NCBI GenBank assembly: GCA_004298045.1
Contig: SCRM01000010.1
Location: forward strand, 399,762 to 463,761
DNA: 64,000 bases
Origin: Rhodanobacter sp.
Lineage (GTDB): Bacteria; Pseudomonadota; Gammaproteobacteria; Xanthomonadales; Rhodanobacteraceae
Reading direction: 5' to 3'
Part shown: in pieces, positions 37,665 to 45,112 of the stretch
How the letters are laid out: each line of letters opens with the position of its first letter
How positions within the stretch are numbered: the stretch's first letter is position 1
Notes under the pieces: generated by a model
Database searches by the model: none
Told to the model about the DNA's origin: nothing
The model's input: only the letters and a program-made list of their open reading frames with translations
Translations under genes and position numbers: made by a program

Positions 37665-38324
37665 ATGTCCACCCGCGAAGCCAACCAGGGCCGCACCCTG
37701 CCGATCGTACCGGGCAGTCATCCGGAAACCGACCGGGTGACCCGCGCCATCCTGGACTTCATTGCCGCCATCCCGGCCAGCGGCGAGCGCGCCGACCATG
37801 CGCCCCGTGCGCGCGCCCATGCGCTGACGACGGCTGCCGCACGCCACGCCGCGCTCACCGCCGGCACGCTGGCCTTGCCGCCGGGGCCGCTGGGCTGGCT
37901 GACCCTGCTGCCCGAGCTGGTGACGATCTGGAAAATCCAGGCGCAGCTGGTGAGCGACGTCGCCGCGGCGCATGGCCGTCACGTCGAGCTGGGCCGCGAG
38001 CAAATGATGTATTGCCTGTTTCGCCATACGGCGGCGCAAGCCTTGTGCGATCTCGCCGTGCGCATGGGCGACCGGGTGTTGTTTCAGCCCCTGTCGCAAA
38101 GGCTGGCCGAGCAGATTGCCCGCCAACTCGGGGTACGCCTCAGCCGGCGGCTGCTCGGCGCCGGGGCTGCGCGCTGGCTGCCGGTGGTGGGCGCCGCGGG
38201 CGTCGGCGCGTATGCGTACTACGACACCGTGCAGGTGGGCAAAACCGCGCTGACGTTGTTCGCCGGCAGCATCGAACCTTTGCAGCGCGGCGTGACGCAC
38301 GCGGAGCAATCGGCGAAGCTGTAG
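37665..38324 (+). CDS. EcsC-like hypothetical protein
   Basis: This 219-residue protein has a central stretch typical of EcsC-family proteins: LPPGPLGWLTLLPELVTIWKIQAQLVSDVAAAHG (read in parts), with Gly/Pro-rich turns and hydrophobic helices that could insert in a membrane, and a Gly-rich hydrophobic segment near the C terminus. The function of the family is unknown. GAGG about eight bases before ATG 37665 is the ribosome site. It starts divergently from the TonB receptor and is followed after 24 bases by the pteridine-reductase-like gene. Confidence 0.75.
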   Translation: MSTREANQGRTLPIVPGSHPETDRVTRAILDFIAAIPASGERADHAPRARAHALTTAAARHAALTAGTLALPPGPLGWLTLLPELVTIWKIQAQLVSDVAAAHGRHVELGREQMMYCLFRHTAAQALCDLAVRMGDRVLFQPLSQRLAEQIARQLGVRLSRRLLGAGAARWLPVVGAAGVGAYAYYDTVQVGKTALTLFAGSIEPLQRGVTHAEQSAKL

Positions 38325-38348
38325 CCTTTGCCGCTCACCGGTACCGCC

Positions 38349-39095
38349 ATGCCGCCACGCCATGCCCGCCCCGTCGCCCTCGTTACCGGCGCCGGCAAGC
38401 GCGTGGGCGCAGTCATTGCGCGCACGCTGCACGCGGCCGGCTACGACCTGGTGATGCACTGCCGGCACTCGGTGGCGGAAGCCAGCGAACTGGCCGCCCA
38501 GTTGGCCGCCACGCGCGAAGGCAGCACGCTGGTGCTGCAGGCCGAACTGGCCGAACCGACGACACCGGGCGAACTGGTGGCGGCCGCCCTGGCGCGCTAC
38601 GGCCGACTCGACGCACTGGTCAACAACGCCTCGGCCTACTACGCGACACCGCTGGGCGCGATCACGCCGGCGCAGTGGGACGAACTCCTCGGCACCAATG
38701 CGCGGGTACCGTTTTTCCTGTGCCAAGCCGCGGCCGATGCCTTGCGTGCCGCGCGCGGCACGGTCGTCAACATTGCCGACATCTACGCCGAACGGCCGCT
38801 GCGCGGCTATCCGGTGTACAGCATCAGCAAGGCGGCGCTGGTGATGGTAACCAAGGTGCTGGCCCTCGAGCTCGGCCCCGAGATCCGCGTCAACGCGGTG
38901 GCCCCGGGCAACATGCTGTGGTCGACCAACCCGGTCAAGGCCGAGACCGCGCAAACCGTGCACGAACGCACCGCGCTCGGCCGCCAGGGTTCGCCGCAGG
39001 ACGTGGCCGATGCCGTGCTCTACCTCCTGCGCGACGCGCACTACACCAGCGGCATCGTGTTGCCCACCGACGGCGGACGCCTGCTGCACATCTGA
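38349..39095 (+). CDS. folM: Pteridine reductase (PTR1/FolM-like SDR)
   Basis: This 248-residue SDR has TGAGKRVG at residues 13-20, fitting the TGxxxRxG cofactor loop of pteridine reductases instead of the usual TGxxxGxG. The catalytic set is Asp144, Tyr157 and Lys161. An Asp 13 residues before the Tyr, where classical SDRs have Ser, is the PTR1 arrangement. NNAS replaces NNAG. The enzyme would reduce dihydropterins or dihydrofolate with NADPH. The convergent neighbours are folK and folB, which supports a role in pterin metabolism. ATG 38349 begins just before the first strand. Confidence 0.85.
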   Translation: MPPRHARPVALVTGAGKRVGAVIARTLHAAGYDLVMHCRHSVAEASELAAQLAATREGSTLVLQAELAEPTTPGELVAAALARYGRLDALVNNASAYYATPLGAITPAQWDELLGTNARVPFFLCQAAADALRAARGTVVNIADIYAERPLRGYPVYSISKAALVMVTKVLALELGPEIRVNAVAPGNMLWSTNPVKAETAQTVHERTALGRQGSPQDVADAVLYLLRDAHYTSGIVLPTDGGRLLHI

Positions 39096-39159
39096 AGGCC
39101 GCTCTCGGGTTTCAACCCGACGAGCTTTTCGCGGGAATCCCCCCGCTCGCGCGATGCCA

Positions 39160-39591
39160 TCACCCGCCGCGCTGGATCTTCCCCACGCCCGCCAACGCCA
39201 GCAGGCTGCGCGTGGTCGGGTGATCGAGGTCGCCTTTCGCCAGCGCGTGCGCATCGGCCTGCCAGCCGCAACCGTCATCACTGGCGAGGATGTCCAGATC
39301 GATCGCGACCTCACCCGGCACGTCGCGGCGGCGCCCGAGGTGCGCCTCGATGGCACGCAACTGCGCGTTGCAGGCCGCGCGGCCTTGCGCGTTTTCCAGC
39401 ACCGCCAGCGCATTGAAATACCACCGCCCCGGCTCGCCGGTGTAGGACGGAAACCGCTGCACCGGCGTGACCGCACGCACCATACCCAAGGCGCCCAGCG
39501 CCACCAGCGCACGCTGCACACCGGCGTCGGTGGGCAAGCTCGAACCCAGCAACAGCAGCCAGCGTTGCCGTGGCGGATCGGTCGCTGTCAA
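39160..39591 (-). CDS. folK: 2-amino-4-hydroxy-6-hydroxymethyldihydropteridine diphosphokinase
   Basis: This 143-residue enzyme transfers diphosphate from ATP to the pterin in folate synthesis. It shows LLLLGSSL at the N terminus, YFNALAVLEN, and the signature VAIDLDIL with the metal-binding DLD. It is somewhat shorter than the ~160-residue E. coli enzyme. No ATG is available; a TTG at 39591 overlaps the folB stop (TTGA) and gives the full domain, which fits the overlap style of this genome. It is coupled to folB upstream. Confidence 0.85.
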   Translation of the reverse strand: MTATDPPRQRWLLLLGSSLPTDAGVQRALVALGALGMVRAVTPVQRFPSYTGEPGRWYFNALAVLENAQGRAACNAQLRAIEAHLGRRRDVPGEVAIDLDILASDDGCGWQADAHALAKGDLDHPTTRSLLALAGVGKIQRGG

Positions 39592-39947
39592 CGCGGCCGC
39601 TCCCCGCGCTCGATGCACACGCCCACGGCACGCGCGGTGACCACGGCGCCGGGCTTGGAAAGCTTCAGGCGCAGCCACGGCACGTGGAACTCCTGGCGGA
39701 GCAACACCGCGCAACGTTCGGCCAGGGTTTCCAACAGCCGGAAATGCGTCTCGCCGGCGTACGCCGTGATGCGCTCGGCGACCGTCGCGTAGTCCACGGT
39801 GTGCGCGACCTCGTCGGTCGCGGCCGGCACCGTGTTGTCGAAGGCCATTTCGATGTCGAACCACAGCGTGCGGCGGGTGCCGCGCTCCCACGCGTACACG
39901 CCGATTTCGGCTTGGACTTCGAGGTGTTCGATGAAAACGGTATCCAT
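39588..39947 (-). CDS. folB: Dihydroneopterin aldolase
   Basis: This 119-residue enzyme splits dihydroneopterin to 6-hydroxymethyldihydropterin and glycolaldehyde in folate synthesis. Family stretches are VFIEHLEVQAEIGVYAWERG near the start (in parts), VDYATVAERI, the FRLLETLAE substrate-pocket Glu and LKLSKPGAV with the catalytic Lys. The size is normal. It precedes folK with overlapping stop and start. Confidence 0.95.
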   Translation of the reverse strand: MDTVFIEHLEVQAEIGVYAWERGTRRTLWFDIEMAFDNTVPAATDEVAHTVDYATVAERITAYAGETHFRLLETLAERCAVLLRQEFHVPWLRLKLSKPGAVVTARAVGVCIERGERPR

Positions 39948-40097
39948 GGCGGCTCGTCAGGCAGGCAAGCGCGTGAGCGTGGGCGAATGCGTCACCGAGT
40001 GCAAGCGGCCGCCGCCCATTCCGCCCGGCACGTCGCACGCCAGGCCATACCTGCCGGTGTGCCGGCCTCGCCCGCGGCAACGCGCCACGCAAGCACG

Positions 40098-40135
40098 AAA
40101 AAACCGCGGCCCGAAGCGTGTGCCCCGGGCCGCGG
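40098..40135 (-). terminator. Intrinsic terminator of the sedolisin gene
   Basis: CCGCGGCCCG (40104-40113) and CGGGCCGCGG (40126-40135) form a 10-bp stem with a 12-base loop. On the minus strand the stem is followed at once by six Ts (40103-40098). It begins 40 bases after the sedolisin stop. Confidence 0.8.
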
Positions 40136-40174
40136 GCCGTGGCGAAACGCGCCACGGCCATCCACGACAAATCG

Positions 40175-42415
40175 TTAGAACGTCATGCTCCACCCATTGA
40201 GCGTGCCCGCATCGCCGCTGTACCACGGATCGTTGTCGATCACGCGCAGCTTCCAGGTGCCGTCGGCAACCACCGAGGAGGCATCCACGGTGTACGTGGT
40301 GTTGATGTTGCCGTCGTCGTTGTAATCGGGCGATTGCAGCACCGCGTAGCGGCCATCCGGCGCCACCAGGTCGATCTCCAGGTCACCCGACCAGTTGTGG
40401 GTGATATCCACATGCACCGAGAGCGTCGCCGGCGCGTTGCCGGATTCGCCGGACACCGGAATGCTGCTGGTGATCGTCGCATTGTCACCAATGGTCACCG
40501 GCGTGTTGTTGCTGAAGGTGCCGGTCGGCGCGGTCGACTGCACCGTCACCGCCGCGCTCTTGCTGCTGGTCGCGCCGTTGTTGTCGGTGACCGTCAGGTT
40601 GACGGTGTAGGTGCCGGCGGTGGCGTAGGTGTGGCTCGGGCTGGCCGCGGTCGAGGTGGCGCCATCGCCGAACGTCCACGCGTAACCGGTGATGCTGCCG
40701 CCGGTGTCGGTCGAGCTGTTGCTGAAGGTGACCGTGAGGCCGTTCACGCTGTCGCTGAAGCTGGCGACCGGGGTGCTGGTCGGCGGCGGCGTGCTGCCGC
40801 TGCCGGCCACGTTGGCGACGAAGTTGGCAATGTCGATCGAGCCGAAGCCGGTGGGGTAATCCCAGCCCACCGCGGCCGTCTCGCCGCTGTTGTTGCCCGA
40901 CGTGACGTCATGGAAGTCGGTCGCGTAATGGCTGGCGGCATCCTGGTAGATCACCGGTGCGGCAAACCCGAGCGACGGCTTCGCCGCCAGCGCGCGCGCC
41001 CACACGCCGACGAACAGCGGCGAGGCGAGGCTGGTGCCGCCGATGGTCTGGCTGGCGCCGTCCACGATCACGTTGGCGCCGGAGTACGGGCTGGCGTCGA
41101 ACGCGACGTCGGGCACGCCGCGGGTGGTGTGGCCGGCGTTCTGGCCGACGTTCTGCTGCCAGGTCGGCATCGGTTCGAAGGTGCTCGGGCTGCCGCCGGT
41201 CGCGCCGGAATTGCTCGCCAGATCGTTCCACACCGTCTCGTTGGTCCACGTGGTGCCGCTGGTGAACAGCGTGGTGCCGCCCACGGCCACCACGTACTGC
41301 GAGTCCGCCGGCCAGCTCGGGATAACGCCACCGTTGCTGCACTCGTCCGCGCCGCTGTCGCCGGAGGACACCGAGAACGTCTGCCCCTGCGCGTCGGCCT
41401 GCTCGAAGATGTTGTCGCCGGTGGCCGCGCCGTTGGTCTCCGAGCCGGTTTCGCAACCGCCGATGGAGACGTTGATGATGCGCACCGTGTTGTCGGTCAC
41501 CGCCTGGTTGAAGTCGTCGATCAGCGGCTGGGTGTTGAGGCTGGAGGTGGCGTACAGGGTGAGTGACTTGACGCCGCCGGAAATGCCGGCGATGTCCTGG
41601 CTGTCCAGATCCCACTCGCCGTCGCCGCTGGTGTCGGTGCTGCCGCCGTCCACGGTCACAACGTTCATCGGGATGCTGCCCAGGCTCGGATTCTGGCCGA
41701 GGAACGAGCTGAAGTCGCTCTGCACGTTGGTCATGCTGCCTTCGGTGATGATGCCCACCGGCACCGTTGAACCGGTCGCGGTGCTGCCCGCGTCATAGAT
41801 CGCGGCGAAATCGGCCGGGTTGTGTGCCGTCTCCGAGCCGCCAGTGGCCAGCGTGTGCGCCAAGAGGTGGAACGTCTGCACGGTCTGCAGGCCGAGCACC
41901 TCTTGCACGGTGCCCTGCAATGCCGCGGGAATCTTCACGTCGGTGGTATTGGCGTAGGCAAGGCGGCCGCTGTGCGTCACCACGTGCGACAGCGAGGTGT
42001 GGAACGCGCGGGTGACGGTATCCGCCCGGCCGTCGGCCACCACCAACTGCCGATTCGGCGCGATGGTGACCTGGGTGAAACCGGATTGCCGCAGGAACTT
42101 CGCCACCGCCTGCGCCTGCGCCTGGGTCGGCGCGTAGCTCGCCGCAAATTGCGCCGGCGTGAGGGACGCATGGTGCGGATTGGCCACGAAGGCGTCGAGC
42201 TGAGCCTTGTTGCGCAATTTCAACGACACCGCTACCCGCATCGGGTGCGTGGCCTCCAACAGGCTGGTGACGCGGTCACCGGCATGCAGCGCAGTGGCGT
42301 GATGTACCACCGCGAGCGCAGTGGCCGCAGCCGGCATTGCCGGCGTCGCGCCAATGGATGCGGATACCGCCATGGCAATGGCGGCAGCCAGCGTTTTCAA
42401 ATAAACGTGTTGCAT
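40175..42415 (-). CDS. Secreted sedolisin (S53) protease with PKD and P domains
   Basis: This 746-residue protein has a signal peptide, an inhibitory prodomain (to about residue 200), an S53 catalytic domain, a PKD domain (about 560-640) and a C-terminal proprotein-convertase P domain. The catalytic set is visible: Glu267 and Asp271 in GEWDLD, Asp353 in SSGDSGADE, and Ser462 in GGTSLASP. Sedolisins are acid-active endopeptidases such as xanthomonalisin. Extra C-terminal domains usually bind polymers or stabilise. With a type II secretion operon nearby, export by that route is likely. GGGGAG seven bases before ATG 42415 fixes the start. Confidence 0.95.
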   Translation of the reverse strand: MQHVYLKTLAAAIAMAVSASIGATPAMPAAATALAVVHHATALHAGDRVTSLLEATHPMRVAVSLKLRNKAQLDAFVANPHHASLTPAQFAASYAPTQAQAQAVAKFLRQSGFTQVTIAPNRQLVVADGRADTVTRAFHTSLSHVVTHSGRLAYANTTDVKIPAALQGTVQEVLGLQTVQTFHLLAHTLATGGSETAHNPADFAAIYDAGSTATGSTVPVGIITEGSMTNVQSDFSSFLGQNPSLGSIPMNVVTVDGGSTDTSGDGEWDLDSQDIAGISGGVKSLTLYATSSLNTQPLIDDFNQAVTDNTVRIINVSIGGCETGSETNGAATGDNIFEQADAQGQTFSVSSGDSGADECSNGGVIPSWPADSQYVVAVGGTTLFTSGTTWTNETVWNDLASNSGATGGSPSTFEPMPTWQQNVGQNAGHTTRGVPDVAFDASPYSGANVIVDGASQTIGGTSLASPLFVGVWARALAAKPSLGFAAPVIYQDAASHYATDFHDVTSGNNSGETAAVGWDYPTGFGSIDIANFVANVAGSGSTPPPTSTPVASFSDSVNGLTVTFSNSSTDTGGSITGYAWTFGDGATSTAASPSHTYATAGTYTVNLTVTDNNGATSSKSAAVTVQSTAPTGTFSNNTPVTIGDNATITSSIPVSGESGNAPATLSVHVDITHNWSGDLEIDLVAPDGRYAVLQSPDYNDDGNINTTYTVDASSVVADGTWKLRVIDNDPWYSGDAGTLNGWSMTF

Positions 42416-42665
42416 GCAAATACTCCCCAATGATTATTCGGGACGAGCGCCGCCTACGCGGCCATGCAGCCCCGTGACAAGGTTTCGTCGCACGATGTGC
42501 GACCCCGTTTACTGCGTGCCGGACATAGCCGGCGTATTCACCGCGGCCGTTCTTCGAGCGGGCGCTCCGGCCCTGCGCGGCAATGCGGTTACTGCTTCAT
42601 GGCGCCGCTCCCGACGGCGCCACTGCGAGTTCGTCCGCCACCCGTCCAAGTGTGCGAACCCGGTG

Positions 42666-42695
42666 AAATTACGCAGCGGCATTGGCGTCCGTCAA
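42666..42695 (-). promoter_or_regulatory. Sigma-70-like promoter for the sedolisin gene
   Basis: On the minus strand TTGACG (42695-42690) and TAATTT (42671-42666) are 18 bases apart. Five and four positions match the consensus. It is the best promoter pattern in the region. Confidence 0.45.
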
Positions 42696-42934
42696 CACCG
42701 AAAACGACAAATGGGGATACCGGTCAAACGCCGCGTTTATATCGGCTTCACGAATCTCTGCATTGCACAATCATGTCGCAATATCCTGCATATGCGGGCG
42801 TAATGGATTCCGATTTTCGATAAAACCGTTCCTCTCCCATTTCCGGCATCTGGCGCAGCGTGTGCCTTGCTGCGCATCCACCCCATTCATGGTGTCCCCC
42901 GCAACTCTTTGCACATGCCGCGCGGCGGGTGCCA

Positions 42935-42963
42935 TTGACAGCGGTGGCGCCAGCGCTGTTAGT
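42935..42963 (+). promoter_or_regulatory. Possible promoter for the M28 peptidase gene
   Basis: A perfect TTGACA at 42935-42940 is followed after 16-17 bases by TGTTAG/GTTAGT, a poor -10. It lies about 27 bases before the ATG at 42990. Confidence 0.35.
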
Positions 42964-42989
42964 CCGCCGCGATCGCAGGAAAACGCGTT

Positions 42990-44405
42990 ATGGTGGCGCG
43001 ACCACCCTGCCCCCGGACAACCATGCGCGGACCGCCATCGATCCTGTTCGCCGGCCTGCTCGCCGCGAGCCTGCCGGCGCTGGCCGCCGAACCACCGGCA
43101 ACACCGCGCGAACAGCCCGCGCTGCACGCGTTGGCCACGGCGCCGAGCGAAGCCGAGCTGCACGCCACGATCAGCGCACTGGTCGGCTTCGGCACCCGCC
43201 ACACGCTATCCGACACCCGCTCGAACACGCGTGGCATCGGCGCCGCGCGGCGCTGGGTACAGGCACGGTTCGCCGCCATCTCGCGCGATTGCGGCGGGTG
43301 CCTCGAAGTGGTGGCGCCGGCGCAGACGTTCACCGGCAAACGCATGCCGCAGCCGAGCGAAGTCATGGATGTGGTCGCAATCAAGCGCGGCAGCGGCGAT
43401 CCGCAGCGGGTGATCGTCATCACCGGACATCTGGATTCGCGCGCCAGTGACGTGATGGACGCCAAGATCGCCGCGCCGGGCGCGAACGACGACGCCTCGG
43501 GCGTGGCCGCGCTGATCGAGGCGGCGCGCGTGCTGGCGCATTTCGACAACCGCGCCACGCTGGTGTTCGCCGCGCTCAGCGGCGAGGAGCAGGGCCTGTA
43601 CGGCGGCAAGGTGCTGGCCGACTACGCGGTGGCGCACGGCTGGCGGATCGAGGCCGAGCTCAACAACGACATGGTGGGCAACAGTCGCGGGCAGAACGGC
43701 GTGCGCGACAACACCGTGGTGCGGGTGTTTTCCGAAGGCACGAAAACCAACGAGACGCCGGAACAGGCCGCCTACCGGCGCTTCCACGGCGGCGAGCTGG
43801 ATTCGCCCTCGCGCAACCTCGCGCGCTACATGGCCACGCTGGCCGCGCAATACCTCGTCGATCTGCGCGTGCGCATGGTGTACCGCACCGACCGCTACGG
43901 CCGCGGCGGCGACCAGTTGCCGTTTCTTGCCGCCGGCTTTCCCGCGGTACGCGTCACCGAGGCGCACGAGGACTACACCCGCCAGCATCAGGATTTGCGC
44001 ACCGAGAATGGCGTGCACTACGGCGACACGCTGGACGGCATCGACTTCCACTATCTCGCGCGCATCACCGCACTGAACGTAGTGACGATGGCCGCGCTCA
44101 GCCGCGCGCCGGCGCCGCCGGATGACGTGCGCATCGGCGGCGCGGTGACCACCGACACCACGCTCGACTGGCAGCCGTCCGCCGGTGCCGCCGGCTACCG
44201 CGTGCACTGGCGCGACACCACGGCGCCGCAATGGCAATCCGCGCGCGCCGTGGGCGATGCCACGCACCACGTGCTGCGCAACGTGGTGATCGACGACTGG
44301 TTCTTCGGCGTCTCCGCGGTTTCCGCCGACGGCTACGAAAGCCCGGTGGTGTTCCCGGGGGACGCCGGCAGTTTCAGCCGTTCGCCGCCAGCCGCATCGC
44401 CGTAA
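42990..44405 (+). CDS. Exported M28-family metallopeptidase with FN3-like tail
   Basis: This 471-residue protein has an export signal, an M28 aminopeptidase domain and a C-terminal fibronectin III-like domain (about residues 375-460). Zinc and catalytic residues appear in order: His in GHLDSR, Asp in GANDDASG, the Glu pair in SGEEQG, Asp in NNDMVG and a final His in EAHEDYT. It should release N-terminal residues from peptides in the periplasm or outside. ATG 42990 was chosen because AGGAAAA precedes it by about eight bases; ATG 43023 would give a shorter signal peptide and is possible. With the sedolisin it could form an extracellular proteolysis set. Confidence 0.92.
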   Translation: MVARPPCPRTTMRGPPSILFAGLLAASLPALAAEPPATPREQPALHALATAPSEAELHATISALVGFGTRHTLSDTRSNTRGIGAARRWVQARFAAISRDCGGCLEVVAPAQTFTGKRMPQPSEVMDVVAIKRGSGDPQRVIVITGHLDSRASDVMDAKIAAPGANDDASGVAALIEAARVLAHFDNRATLVFAALSGEEQGLYGGKVLADYAVAHGWRIEAELNNDMVGNSRGQNGVRDNTVVRVFSEGTKTNETPEQAAYRRFHGGELDSPSRNLARYMATLAAQYLVDLRVRMVYRTDRYGRGGDQLPFLAAGFPAVRVTEAHEDYTRQHQDLRTENGVHYGDTLDGIDFHYLARITALNVVTMAALSRAPAPPDDVRIGGAVTTDTTLDWQPSAGAAGYRVHWRDTTAPQWQSARAVGDATHHVLRNVVIDDWFFGVSAVSADGYESPVVFPGDAGSFSRSPPAASP

Positions 44406-45048
44406 CGGCAACGCCCTGCAGCGTCGCCGCGTCCACGCCCCAGCGTGCGAACGCGGCGACGCCGGCGGCGCATGGCAGCAGTGCCCGGCCATGGGCGGCC
44501 CGCCGGAACCAGCCGGCATCCAGCATGGCGGTGGTGATCGCCACGCCGAGCGGGCCGCCGAGATGCGGCTGGCGCAGCGTCCAGTCGCGGCAGTCGCGAC
44601 CGGTCATCGCCGGCTTCACCGGCAAACCGCAGGCGCCGAGCGCGGCGACGCCGGCCGGCGTCAACCGCCATGTCGGTGCCGTGCCCTGCAGCCATCCGTG
44701 TTCCCGCATGGCCGCGTACAGCGCCACGCCGAAGGCGCCGGCGAGATGGTGGTAGCAGGTGCGCGCCAGGCGCAGTGCCGGCGTGCTCCCCGGCGGCACG
44801 ACCAACGGCGCGACCGGCATCGCAGCGCGCGCAGCGCCGCGTCCGGCCAGCGCGTAATACGTGTGCGCACCCTCGCGCAGCGCCTGCAGTCGGCCTGCGG
44901 CCACCTGCGCCTGCAGCAACGTGCGAACGACGACGACCGGCGCGCGCGCACCCCGTGCCAACTCGCCCGCGGGGCGCGCGCTGCCGTCGGCCAGCAAGGC
45001 GCGCAGGCGGGAGAGCATGGCATTCGCGGCAGAATCGGGTTGGGGCAT
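44374..45048 (-). CDS. ArsR-like winged-helix transcriptional regulator
   Basis: This 224-residue protein has an N-terminal winged-helix region (about residues 10-75: SRLRALLADG, then VVRTLLQAQVAAGRL and an HTYYALAG wing) and a C-terminal domain beginning RTCYHHLAGAFGVALYAAM, which marks a known subgroup annotated as ArsR-family regulators. The usual metal-binding Cys motif of ArsR is absent, so the effector is unknown. The 3' end overlaps the M28 peptidase end by 32 bases in the opposite direction. The start at 45048 lacks a clear ribosome site; ATG 45018 is an alternative. Confidence 0.8.
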   Translation of the reverse strand: MPQPDSAANAMLSRLRALLADGSARPAGELARGARAPVVVVRTLLQAQVAAGRLQALREGAHTYYALAGRGAARAAMPVAPLVVPPGSTPALRLARTCYHHLAGAFGVALYAAMREHGWLQGTAPTWRLTPAGVAALGACGLPVKPAMTGRDCRDWTLRQPHLGGPLGVAITTAMLDAGWFRRAAHGRALLPCAAGVAAFARWGVDAATLQGVAVTAMRLAANG

Positions 45049-45112
45049 CGGCGCGGCCACCGGCGTCAGCGTGGAAAACCCGATTGTGGCGCGGCACCCG
45101 GCACGTGGCGCG

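Larger units (their letters stand above)
42416..42989. other. Divergent promoter region, no gene
   Basis: These 574 bases separate the sedolisin and M28 peptidase genes. No credible coding frame is present. The part at about 42660-42840 is clearly richer in A and T than its surroundings and holds the sedolisin promoter candidate. CTGCATATGCGGG near 42789 contains a short palindrome. The leader of the sedolisin message would be about 245 bases. Confidence 0.5.
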
